Source: Podaxis mareebaensis (lineage: Eukaryota; Basidiomycota; Agaricomycetes; Agaricales; Agaricaceae). From it: a stretch of 57,740 nt of DNA. Location of the stretch: contig JAEUWP010000461.1 in the NCBI GenBank assembly GCA_018524725.1, positions 1-57,740 of the forward strand, written 5' to 3'. The position numbers and the translations under genes are program-made. This document shows, in pieces, positions 43,380 to 54,235 of the stretch. The notes beneath the pieces are model-generated. The model worked only from the letters and a program-made list of their open reading frames with translations. It had not been told where the DNA came from and did not search any database. Positions within the stretch are counted from its first letter, which is position 1. Each line of letters opens with the position of its first letter.

Positions 43380-44499
43380 AGGAAGTTTTCGATGGCGCGC
43401 AAGAATCTGATTCTGGGGAACTAATGACCAGTGCGCAGCTTGGCTTTTGTACTTTCTCTTCTTCCATGCATCTGGGTGTTCGGTTGATTTAGACGCATTT
43501 ACGGAAAGTCTTAAACCATTTTTGGAAACTACAACCGTCATTCACCTTGCCAGGACCCGGCGAAGTTGCATTGAGTTCCGGCACCCAACCCAGCAAGAAT
43601 CCTTAATCCTGCAAGAATTGCCAATCTCAAGGTCAAAGGACAGAATCCTTTATGGAAAGCTTATTCGAGAACACCTCCAGTTGCTCACTTCTTGCACGAT
43701 TGCAGTTCACCGCGAAGATCAAGTATATCGTTAAAATGGCGCCCATTCGAATCCAACCGCATTAACTCCTCAAGACTCCTTCCTGCCTTGAGAATCATGG
43801 TTCTGTGCGGTAAACACGTTGGAGGGTGATAGCACTAATGTCAACTTGGCACTTCTAGCTTCACTCGCTATGACATCGTGAATGGCGTTTCGGGTTAATA
43901 GAACCCGCAGAATCAGAATCTGCTGTGGGTCTGACAGATTTGTATGCCTAAAAGTTTCCTTGGTGTGGAGCTGGTGAGAGCGACTCTGGCGTCAATCATT
44001 ACATGTCGGACTCGTTGCTCGACGCGACAGTTGAGAATGTAAAACTCGGGAGTTGTACAGGATGGAGATTAGTGGTTGGCATCAGCACGGGCCGTCCACT
44101 AGGCCAGGGAGTTTTCTGAAAGGCAGGTCAGAATACACCTGTCCTGCAAGTCAGATTTAGGCCCTAGCATGAGACACCATCCAGGGGCAACAACTCGTAT
44201 GTGTTGAGCGCCTCTATGAGTTAGATTCGTGATGGCGCTTCAGGAGGGATAGAGGGAGTCTGGGTACTGAAAGTCCACTGCCTTTCCGGAAAACTGAAGG
44301 AATCAAGGTTGCCGGATAGCTGAAACCTGCTTGTGGAGTCCACCGTCCTCCAGACGTTTATCATCAATCTCAAATGCAATGTGTTAGCAGGTGAAAGCAC
44401 GTGTTCTGAATAGCTTTGAATCTACACTCACCTTGAACATGCTATTGATTGTAGACTTCGCATAAGGCTAAGCAAAGCGCCTCTGTCATTATTGCATGA
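43380..44499. other. Intergenic, no gene recognised
   Basis: Upstream region of the repeat protein and 3' side of the DUF6533-like gene. Only short frames without motifs; the 3' exon(s) of the latter gene may extend into 44100-44500. Confidence 0.45.
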
Positions 44500-46073
44500 A
44501 ATGAGTCCCAGATGAATAGGCCTACCTTGCGCCAAGGTAGTACAAAGGCAGTGATGCAAAGATCCAGATGAAAAGATTCGCGATCGAAACACCTGGAATG
44601 AGTAAGTTCATGTTCTCATGTACACACAACTTCCGAAATCGTCTCACCAATCATGACTACCGACGAGCCTTTATCTACTCACCGTCCATGACGTAAATCG
44701 TGCGAGAAGAACTCACCCATATAATATATTAAACCTAAGACACACCTAAGCCTCGGAAGCCATGAAATTTCAGGTAGTTTATCATCGCGGTCGATAATGA
44801 CGCCCAGCTTTGATCGATCACTTAGGCGCGTTGTGGTTCCTACATAATAGATCCATGAGCTTCAGGTTATTTCCGATGCAGGATCTGAAATACGATTTCG
44901 CCAGCTATCCAAGACGGTGAGTGCGAACACGGCTAAAGACATAAAGAATAATCAAAAGGGGCGTCCGGAGATGGTATTTCGAAGCACGAACTGATTTCAA
45001 AGACAAAAAGCGGCACCCAAAACGGCACCCGCAGCGTGTTACAGGAGGACCCCTCGCAGTTCCACGAACATCCGGGCACAGGTACGCGAACATCATGCGA
45101 ATACCCTACATTGGTGTTAGTCTGATACAGCAGAAGGTAGGAGATAATTGACATTTGAGCTGGAACAAGTACCAATACAATGTTGTTCCCATCATTGTCC
45201 CTGTTGACGTCTTAAAGGGAATCAAACAAGAAAATGGCGCTCGCTTGAGAGGACTCACTAGACATAATAGTGTTAAAAGAAGAAGGATCAGCCTCGATCT
45301 GTACAGAGCGTGGATCCTCAAAACCAATATGTCTGCATAAATGCATTGAGCCTGAGTGGCGTATCCCCCCTCCCCCGTTGCCCCCTTGGAACTCGGATGC
45401 TTACATTCAACTGCTGAAAAAACCACAATCGCTAGTATGCTGGGTCCGACCCACAGATATTTGCAGCTACGAGGCGAATCTCAGAAACACGCACAAGACT
45501 TTGGCAATCACGTACAACTATTGAAACAATTCAGTTACTTGCACAAATCCGAGGAAAAAACGTACCGATGCACTCAGATTCGGTGCAAGTAAGTCTGGAC
45601 ATGAGTTAGTTGCTTACTCACAACGGATCCCTTTCATCTACACAACGACGTACACCAGAGATCAAAGACAAAGAGAATAGGAGGAAAATAGCGATTCTAC
45701 AGGAATTAGTGCGCAAACCCTGAGATGCGGCTATTGCATAGACTCACGAAGAAAAAGAGGGCCTTCCCCGCGGTCCACCGGGCGGGCCACACATATCTAA
45801 CCTATGATCATATTGAGCCTTTGGTGCTTTCGAGATGACACAGGTAGTCAACCTCATCATCCAAGGTCAACAGAATATCCCAGAACATGAGGACCTCGGC
45901 TGCGACTAGGTATAATCTTATTGGTTTGGAGTCTACGGGAACAACATGATAGAGGCTCACCATATGTGTACTACGGGGTGTGGTTTGGATTGTGAGGATA
46001 ATCCCAGAAAACTAACGGGACAACTCACTCGGGTAGCACTAGATTGTGCAACGAGGGCGGAAAGATCAACCAT
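44500..46073 (-). CDS. DUF6533-like multi-pass membrane protein (multi-exon, boundaries approximate)
   Basis: Minus strand. The likely start at 46073 (MVDLSALVAQSSATR) is followed after an intron by SKPIRLYLVAAEVLMFWDILLTLDDEVDYL, the hallmark WD-x-LLTLDDEV-x-Y of DUF6533 proteins. A 45-bp intron leads to WPARWTAGKALFFF, then NRYFPPILFVFDL. Further down come ILVLRIHALYRSRLILLLLTLLCL (about 45260-45335), GCSWN…LRVPFWVPLFVFEISS (about 44970-45075) and GVSIANLFIWIFASLPLYYLGAR (about 44540-44610). The order of Trp-Asp-Leu motif, Asn-Arg-Tyr, Arg-x-x-Ala-Leu-Tyr and hydrophobic segments matches this large basidiomycete-specific membrane family, whose function is unknown. Exact exons, the first splice site and the stop were not fixed. 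Confidence 0.72.
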
Positions 46074-46179
46074 GGTGCCAGCGAACGGTCATCTTCGAAG
46101 CAGATTATAAGAGACCTGTACTGAGAGTCTATTTCCGTTCCATTGTTGATCCATCAAACCTGGAGTTCCATGTCCTATT

Positions 46180-46752
46180 TTAGTTCAAGGCCACTCCACG
46201 GAACGCGTTAGCCGAGTCGACAAATCCTCGCCAAGTCGCAATCTCATCCACCACCTTTGAACGCGGGATAAAATCCGCATCGGGTTGATGCTCAAAATAT
46301 ATGCAACGATGAGAAGGCTGGTGGGATAGGTCAGCTCCTTCAGCCCAGTAGCATAAAACTCGGCCAGAACGGATTAGGTTTGGAGTGTCTGGGAGGCGAT
46401 TCCTTGATGCCGTCATCAAACCAGTAACGTAGGCTTTATTTACGGCTACAAGGCTGTGATGGTGAATCGAGGTCATCTCTAACGGCTCGGCAGACTCGTG
46501 GTAGAAAGCTGTGATATTTGTTGCGTATAGAGCGATACCACTTGAATGCATCATGGGGTCCAACGTGGACTCCAACCTTGTCCCTGGTCTATGGTTGGGA
46601 GCCAAAGGGCATATTTCGACGACGGTTGGAAATCCCCATCTTCCGGAAGTGACTGTCAATATGATTGAAGAACGAGAAATAACACACTCATCAAGAAACT
46701 GATTATTAAAGGACTTCTCTGATTCTCGACCCTCCGGCGGGTTTCCTTTCAC
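46180..46752 (-). CDS. Hypothetical open frame, 190 codons
   Basis: Open on the minus strand just downstream of NEDD8, same strand, ending in TAA. Composition is protein-like (LAPNHRPGTRLESTLDPMMH, EMTSIHHHSLVAVNKAYVTG), but I recognise no family, signal peptide or membrane span. It has no ATG at its upstream end (the first codon is GTG), so if it is coding the first exon or the start is elsewhere. It could be an open frame by chance. Confidence 0.3.
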   Translation of the reverse strand: MKGNPPEGRESEKSFNNQFLDECVISRSSIILTVTSGRWGFPTVVEICPLAPNHRPGTRLESTLDPMMHSSGIALYATNITAFYHESAEPLEMTSIHHHSLVAVNKAYVTGLMTASRNRLPDTPNLIRSGRVLCYWAEGADLSHQPSHRCIYFEHQPDADFIPRSKVVDEIATWRGFVDSANAFRGVALN

Positions 46753-46760
46753 CTAAGCCA

Positions 46761-47228
46761 TCACCAGCCCCCACGGAGCGCAAGAACGAGATGCAGTACA
46801 GCACCAGCGGTGATATTGAAATCCTTTGCAGTCTTATCATCAGGCCTATAATCGCCCATTTAGACCCGCGATCAAAAGTGGACTACTAGCAGTTGCGTAC
46901 ATTTGTCGGCCACCAAAAATCAGCCGTTGTTGCGGCGGAGGAACACCGGACTGCTCCTCGACTTTCTCCTTGATACGGGTAATCTGTGAAATCGTTAGCC
47001 ACACCCCCAAGACAAACCATAGACAGGTTGGTACCTTGTCATCGGGGTCGATGTCGAGCTCTATCTGTAGATTAGAGCAATGAAACATTTCTTCAGCCAT
47101 CGCCTCATGAGCGATCTGATTGATATCCTCCATACCTCCTTGCCAGTGAGGGTCTGGTGTGATGTGTTCGTCAAGTACTGGGGTGAGGTGAGAGTAATAC
47201 CTGTGCATACCTTGACTTTGATCAACAT
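46761..47228 (-). CDS. NEDD8: NEDD8 (Rub1) ubiquitin-like protein
   Basis: Five exons: 47211-47228, 47136-47153, 47035-47064, 46901-46983, 46761-46845 (introns 57, 71, 51, 55 bp, GT-AG). The 77-aa product starts [21 protein letters not shown], continues [20 protein letters not shown] and [17 protein letters not shown], and ends [10 protein letters not shown] plus one Trp before TGA. The LALRGG end with Ala at position 72 distinguishes NEDD8 from ubiquitin (LRLRGG). The extra Trp must be removed by a NEDD8 hydrolase to expose Gly76. NEDD8 is conjugated to cullins and activates SCF-type ubiquitin ligases. Exons 1-3 are micro-exons of 18, 18 and 30 nt that no ORF scan detects. Confidence 0.95.
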
Positions 47229-47665
47229 GGGTGTGTTGGTGCAATTAACGCGTTATGAGTCGGGTTGTGTGCAAGGTTTGGTGAGAGATTAGTAGAGTAA
47301 GTGGAAGTGGTGAAACGCGAGCCCTCGAGGATATTGGCATCCATCGAATCACATGACTTCATTTGTCATTTTGGGACGTTATGTAAGTCGAGGGACCGCC
47401 GGGAAGTTTGAAGAGTTGAGGTCGGACGCGGACGCTAGCGCTCAGCGCTCAAGCACTCAACGTCAGAGTGGAACGTCGAACGCGAAACACGCAGGTTAAT
47501 CTAGATAACGACCAGAGGGTGCCCCAAGCACTGTCGTTGAGAGAAACATGGTCTAATCTCCATCAAACAAACACTTGACTGGGTCCCGATGTTCCTCATG
47601 AATGTCATAGAAGCCCATGAAATGCACCATAGTATTGGTGACCCCCCTTGACTCCGGTGGGGAAA
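47229..47665. other. Intergenic between NEDD8 and the right transposon nest
   Basis: CpG-rich at first (47330-47510), likely the NEDD8 promoter. A minus-strand frame at 47501-47842 crosses the presumed LTR edge and has no recognisable motif. Confidence 0.45.
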
Positions 47666-48912
47666 TGTTATGTGGCTCGGCTTTACGTGGGTCCTCCATA
47701 GATACTGGGCATACATGGCGTGTGGTACATAAATTCCAATTATATAGGTGATTTGTGTTTGTTGTCTGGCCCAAAAAGTGAGCAGAAACATTATGAATTT
47801 GCTTCTACATATGTGAAATGCTGTCAGAAGCACATGGCACACTTGGATGTCATTATCTCCATTAGACCTATATACTACTATACCATAACAAGCAACAAGT
47901 ACTCATTAGGTCACAGTAGGCCCACATAGTGGAATGCAACAACCATGTATAAGTCACCTTGCTAATGGTCTACTCTCAGCCAGGCATGAGCTACTTGTTG
48001 AGGAAAACCCTGCACCCAAGTCCTAGACTTGATAGCATGTTATCCTTGTGTCTACACTCTGCTATGCATGAGTCATATAATTTTTGGAACACCCTATACC
48101 TTCAAGATATATTCACTAGAATTGTTTCATCTTATGACTCATGGTTAGAGTTCTATTACTCCTTCAGTCATTATCTTTGTAATATAGACACATAGTAGAA
48201 ACATTTCTTGCTTCTAATGACACCTTCACCTTAAGGTAGAGTCATGTTGTTGTTGGAATTGCAAATCCATTCTGAGCTCCAACCTTCAATCTGAGCTTTT
48301 GGATGATCAATGTAACATGTCCTCCCTTCACTGCCTGTGTTCCTTTCTTTTGTTCTTTCAGACATGGCCTTTAGGATAGATCTCCTTTCACATCACAAAG
48401 ATTGTTTAACCACCATGCATTGTAGAAACACTTTTCTTTCATTGATGGTCCTTTCACCTTTACTCCCTTCCATGACTCTTAGACAGTTAGAAACACATAT
48501 ATAGAGACATTCTTAGATAGACTCCCTCAGCTCTCATTGGTATATGTTGAGTGTCTGAGGTGAGTTAGACTTAGATCTGGCTTGTTCTTTCTTATACTTA
48601 TTATGCCTTAGTTGTCTTGTTATTCTTACAGGTATTCTAATATAAAGCTCTTTGTTACAGTCTCAGCTATATTTAGTACACACTTACTCAGCACACTGTT
48701 TCACCTTATGTTTCAGCCCCTTATCACATCTTGCCTTAGTCACCCACTGACTCATCTCTCTGTTTCATCTATTCTTAGCTACTCCTCTCACAGTATATAA
48801 ACCCTAGGTAGAGCACCTGTATTCCCTATGCTTTACCAACTAGTTCTTTCCCCTTTGCTCATCCTCAAGTCTTTGCCTAGTTGCAACCTGAGTTCATACA
48901 AAGGTCGTAACA
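47666..48912 (+). repeat. Putative E3 5' LTR
   Basis: The right end is well placed: …GGTCGTAACA at 48912, followed after TT by TGGTAAAGTGTCACC, a plausible primer-binding site, and by gag at 48986. A TATATAAACC box lies at 48795. The left end is proposed at 47666 (TGTTATGTGG) because the other elements here also begin TGTTA or TGTAA and end TAACA or TTACA; without the 3' LTR or its target duplication this is only a guess. Segments recur on the minus strand at 1261-1571 and about 2385-2440. Confidence 0.5.
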
Positions 48913-48985
48913 TTTGGTAAAGTGTCACCAACTCACCTTGCAACAAGGAAGGCCCAGCTAGGGGCATATATCGAGGTGCAACCAG

Positions 48986-50170
48986 GTGCAACAGCAGTGC
49001 TCAATTAGGAGCAAGGCTCAGTGTATGAGTGAAAGCAATATTTGGAATAGTCGAGAAGGAACACCAGCACCATACAGCCTAGGACAAACCAGAGAGCCAT
49101 CAGTGGCAGAATTTTTGGACATTACAGAGAGCAAACACACCAACAACAAAGAGACTACCAAGTCAGAACTCGAAGACCAGCTAGAAGAACCTGCAGATGA
49201 AGAACAACCAGAGGAATCAGCAGATGAAGAAGACCTAGAAGAACCTGCAGATGAAGAACAACCAGCAGATGAAGAAGAACCAGCAGACAACAAAGACATC
49301 AATATCAAAATGGCCGAAGAAACAGCAGCAACCCAACAGGCAGGAGGGAAATCATTGGTCCCTGACCCAGGATTTTTCAATGGAAATAGAAGCCAGTTCG
49401 ATGACTGGTGGAGGTCAATGACATTTTTCTTGAAGTTCAACAAGATTGACAATGCTGACAGAAGGGCAGTAGCAGTACTCTCTCAGATGAGAGGAGGAAC
49501 TGCAGGACAATTTGCAAGCATGAAGCTCAACCAAATGGAGAACAGCAATAACACACTCATGTGGGACACATTTCGGAAGGAAATAGAGGTGACATTCAGG
49601 AATGAAGGGCAACAGAGTGATGCTGAATGGAGAATTGAGACATACAGGCAGAACAACAAACACACAGCAGACTTCCTCATTGAATTTGACATATTGAAGA
49701 TGAGGTCCAAGACAGATGACAAACATGCCATATTCTTGCTCAAGAAGAACACATGCTCCAACATCATCAAGACCATATTAGGATTCCCAATTGAAGCAAT
49801 GCCTGAATCCTACAAGCAATGGAAGGAAACTATCCTGAACATTGGCCTAGGATATGAAGTTGTGGAAACCTGTACCAGACGCACAGGAACCGGCATTACA
49901 TATGGAGGAATGGGTCAACCAATGGAGATAGGGAGACAAGCGATGCCCAACAACAAGGCACCACCCCAATGCTTCAAATGTAACATCATAGGACATATTG
50001 CCTGAGACTGCAAGAAGCCAGGAGGAAGAAGGTGCTTCAATTGTGGCAAAGAGGGACACATCTCCAGGAACTGCAGAGTGCCCAAGAAAGCACGCATCAG
50101 GAGCATGGAGGAAGAACAGGAAGGCAAGGAAGGACCAGAGCAGCAGGGTTTTTCCGAAGGCTCAGAGTGA
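48986..50170 (+). pseudogene. E3 gag (capsid with two CCHC knuckles)
   Basis: Frame 2; N-terminus rich in Glu/Asp/Pro with about six imperfect copies of EEPADEEQ-like units (49180-49300). Retrotransposon-Gag-like capsid from about 49355 (FNGNRSQFDDWWRSMTFFL, FRKEIEVTFRNE). Two zinc knuckles, CFKCNIIGHIA*DC and CFNCGKEGHISRNC, near 49970-50080. The only break is TGA 50003-50005 inside the first knuckle, where family members have Arg (HIARDC). The frame ends at TGA 50168-50170, which may be the genuine gag stop or another changed Arg. Confidence 0.85.
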
Positions 50171-53161
50171 GTGCGAACTCTTGAGCTGCTGTATTTAAAG
50201 CTTCTTCTAGACAATCATACACAATTCCCCAAAGAAGAAGCGGAGCACGAGAACTCTTTGTGAAACCAAAGGTTTGAACACCTAGAAACAAGCAATGGAG
50301 ACTGACGACACTGGTCAATTCTGGATGCACACACACTTGCATTGCCAAGAAAGCAGTCAAGGAACAAGAAATACTGACAAAGAGGTTAGAGAAACCATTC
50401 AAAGTATACAATGCCAACAGGACTCGCAACAAGGGACAGAACATCACAGAATACATGGAACTGGAAATGGACATCAACAGACACAAGGAGCAATTAGCAG
50501 CAGTCATCTCACACATCGATTCAGCAGACATATTCCTGGGACATGATTGGCTAGCATAACACAACCCTGAGGTCGACTGGAATAACGGACAAATCAGATT
50601 CACAAGATGCCCACTGGAATGCAAAATCGAGCATGAAACCATTGACATACCAAGACTAAGAAGAAATGGCACACAGGAAGAGAAGATACCAGACAAGACA
50701 ACAGAAAATGACCTACCAGAATACATCTGGGACTACACACATCTGTTTAACAAACAGAACTTTGACAAGCTACCAGACCACACAGAATGGGACCATGAGA
50801 TCAACCTTACCAAAGAAAGCCCATGGGAGTTACCAGCCAAGGTGTACCCCATGACAGTCAAAGAGAAGGATGAACTCCACAAGTTTATCGAAGAAAATCT
50901 CACATCAGGAAGAATCTGACCCTTGAAATCCCCCTATGCATTGCCATGCTTCTTTATCCCAAAGAAGGATGGATCCAAATGACTGGTGCAAGACTATCGA
51001 AAACTTAACAGCATCACAATCAAGGACAAGACACCATTACCACTAATTGGAGAAATCATCAACAAGCTAAAGGACACCAAATACTTCAACAAGTTGGACA
51101 TCATCTGGGGGTACAACAACCTGTGCATCAAAGAAGGAGACAAGTGGAAAGTGGCATTCCTGACAAACAAAGGACTATTCGAGCCCACTGTCATGTTTTT
51201 TGGCCTATGCAACTCTCCAGGCACATTCCAGAGAATGATGAACATGGTCTTCTGAGAACTACTACAGGAAGGAGTATTGGTTAACTACATGGATGATTTC
51301 ATCATCCCAGGCAAAACGGAGCAAGAACTCGAAGAATGAACAATATGATTCCTGAAGATAGCTGACAAGCACAAACTCTACTTCAAACGATCCAAATGCA
51401 TATTCAATGCAAAGGAAGTGCCAATACTGGGAATGGTAGTAGGAGATGGGAAAGTCAAAATGGAAGAAGAAAAGGTAGCAGCAGTCAGAAACTGGCCTAC
51501 CCCAACCACAGTCAAGGACGTCAAGAGCTTCCTGGGCTTCACAAACTTCTACCGACAATTCATCAAGGGTTTCAGTGACATCACAGGACCACTACACAAG
51601 CTGAAAGGAGGTCAACCATGGGAATGGGGAGAAACACAGCAAAATGCATTCGAAGAACTAAAATGACACATAATGGAGGAACCAGTATTAGCACTCCCAC
51701 AAGATGATGGGAAATTTAGAGTGGAAGTTGATGCATTGAAATATGCCATTGGAGGAGTCCTATCACAAGAACAAGGAGGAAAATGGCATCCCATCACATT
51801 CCTATCCAGAACACTATCACCAGCAGAATGCAACTACGAGATATATGACAGAGAACTCCTCACAATCGTCGAAGCACTAAAGACATGGAGACAATATCTA
51901 CTCGAAGCAAGAGAACCATTCAAAGTCTGGACTGACCACAAGAACCTGGAATATTTCTGATCCCCACGACGAGTAAATGCAAGACAAATGTGATGGCACC
52001 TGAAGCTACAAGAATATGACTTCACACTAAAACACATACCAGGAAAGACAAACACCAAAGCTGACATCCTATCAAGAATCATGCATTTCAATGAAATAGA
52101 AGAAGACAAGGAGGTCACAATACTCAAAGACGCACTATTCCAACGACAAATCCATCAAGAAGAGACAATCACAGAAGAGGTTATTTTGGGAAGAGGACTA
52201 TTTGAGGTAAAAGGAGACAAAGAAGTACTAAAGGATATCAGGGGAGGAAGAAGAGAAGTGATAATGGACAAATGGTTGAAAGAAGAACCTGAACAAACAT
52301 GGGAACAAGAAGGAATCACATACTGAGATGGGAAAATCTATGTGCCGAACCACAGGAACCTACAAAGCAAGATCATGAGGAGATACCATGACCCACCCAA
52401 TATTGGACACCCAGGATCCCACAGGATGATGGAGCTCATCAAACAAACATACTACTGGCCATCAATGAAAGCTGACATCAAGACCTACATACAGGGATGC
52501 AACAGCTGTCAAAGAAACAAAGCAATCCGGCAGAAGAAAGCAGCTCCACTCCACCCCCTTGAAACACCAGAAGAACCATGGCATGAAATCAGTATTGACA
52601 TGATCGGGCCACTTCCAGAGTCAAACGGAGCAGATGCAATCCTAGTCATCATAGATAGGTTCACCAAGATGATCCAATTGGTCGCAACAAACATGAACCT
52701 TGACTCCATGGGACTAGCAAAGATATACCAGGACCACATCTGGAAACTCCATGGAGTCCCACAGAAGATCATTAGTGACAGAGGACCGCAGTTTGCATCA
52801 GCATTCATGAAGAACCTATGCAAAGCAACAGGAATGAAACAAGGATTATCAACAGCATATCACCCGCAAATGGATGGACAAACAGAATGAGTCAACCAAG
52901 AAGTGGAAACCTTCCTGTGAGCATACATCGACTACAACCAAGATGACTGGGCAGAGTGGCTGTCCACAGCCAAATTCCAATACAATGACAAGACCCACAG
53001 CAGCACAGGAGAAACCCCATTCTTCCTCAATTACGGACGACACCCTTGGAAAGGAGACCTCACTATAGAATCACTGACACTGTCCATCACAGAATTTCTC
53101 GAAAAACTTACAACATGCCAAGCTCAAGCTAGGGAACTATTAGAAAGCAAGAGACAAGCCA
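50171..53161 (+). pseudogene. E3 pol (protease, RT, RNase H, integrase; truncated by E4)
   Basis: Frame 1. Protease LVNSGCTHTC at about 50311 (catalytic Asp replaced by Asn, AAT 50317-50319), RT about 50870-51400 (FFIPKKDGSK*LVQDYRKLN, TVMFFGLCNSPGTF, YMDD intact near 51288), RNase H from about 51690 (VEVDALKYAIGG), integrase zinc domain about 52420-52530, core ISIDMIGPLPES, IISDRGPQF and DGQTE. Fifteen or so TGA codons, nearly all at family Arg positions (e.g. SGRI*PLKSPYA, GSK*LVQDY, MVF*ELLQEG, TE*VNQEVETFL*AY), and one TAA at about 50557 (WLA*HNPEVDW). Confidence 0.9.
53157..53161. repeat. Presumed E4 target site, left copy (AGCCA)
   Basis: The five bases before the E4 LTR start (TGTTACAC); the matching right-hand copy is outside the window. 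Confidence 0.4.
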
Positions 53162-54235
53162 TGTTACACTCCTCTTGTTTTCACCATCAGCCATGTCTCT
53201 TTCACATTCCAGCCTCATTGTCCATTGACTGTCTTTCTGTCTCCCAACTTCAAGCATCCACCTTGACCCATCCTCCATCACAACTTTGGCCTCACCTTGG
53301 ATCTTCCAAAGATGCACTATGTTTAGCACTTGGGCTTGGTGATATGTTATACAATAATAGCTTGCCTTCTGTAGATCTCATCTTACTTCAGGCTCAGTCA
53401 ACTATACTTAGAGTACTGAAGTAACTATGAAGATTCTCCTTTAGGACATGTAGAATAGCAATTGCCTTCATATTTAGATAGCTTGTAAAGTAAGTAGAAC
53501 TTAGCTTTACAATCATTTGTACATAGTGCGAGAATAGTGAGGACTGTCTTCCGCTTTATCTTCTTGCCACATGAGAGCTCTACCTGCCTCGACAGGATAA
53601 CTGGTGTAACAGCTAAACCTACAGAGTAGCCTGTGACCTTACAAGTCGTATCTCTCCCTAGGCAGTCCCTGCAAGATTTCCAGCCAGCCTCTAGTTCTCT
53701 CCAGAGAATGGACAGGCGTTCTGCTTCAGGAACTTAATAGTGCTGGGTTGTCTTAGGACAGTATCTCTCTGCACTGAGACAATGTGTAGAAACCGTCTCT
53801 ACATAACAGAATCATAAAGCTATACTTCCACTCTTTTCTTTCTCCTTCATCCTCGTGGCTACGAGTTGACCTGAGTCTCCTGCAAGATAATTTCAGTGGA
53901 GCATCCTTGACCAAAGTCTCCTGCAAGATAACCTCAGTGGAGCACCATCCAACCTTTTGTCCGGACTGTCATCCAACACATCTCATTTACCCCTGCCTAT
54001 CACTAGGCATACACCATCCAATCCATATCCTCGACTCCCTCCTCCTTCCTACTGACCTTTCTCTGACTCCTGTTTCACAGAACTTCAAAACCTCCTTCAG
54101 AGAGCATGCTCCGAGAGTGACTTTTGAAATCAACTCAACAACTACACCTGCGGTACAGAGAATATAATCCTTATCGATGGCAAATCTTACACAAAATGAG
54201 AACTACTAGGAGTCTACTACACCCTCCATTATTCA
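53162..54235 (+). repeat. E4 5' LTR and leader
   Basis: No long frame. About 53640-53790 resembles the minus-strand sequence at 2130-2270. Two near-identical 35-bp stretches (CAAAGTCTCCTGCAAGATAACCTCAGTGGAGCA and its neighbour) occur at about 53871-53904 and 53911-53945. From about 54057 a frame-1 reading looks coding (IDGKSYTK*ELLGVYY) and joins gag after a one-base shift near 54235. Confidence 0.6.

Larger units (their letters stand above)
47666..53161 (+). mobile_element. Ty3/Gypsy LTR retrotransposon E3, 5' part (interrupted by E4)
   Basis: Putative LTR, gag and pol in the order protease-RT-RNase H-integrase, with pol in the -1 frame relative to gag. The pol frame stops abruptly at 53161, where the E4 LTR begins, so the C-terminal part of integrase and the 3' LTR are beyond the window. 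Confidence 0.85.

Noticed and set aside
27841..47665. Secondary-metabolite gene cluster or Starship cargo
   Set aside because: No synthase, transporter, transcription factor or tyrosine recombinase is present; the genes are housekeeping or small secreted proteins.
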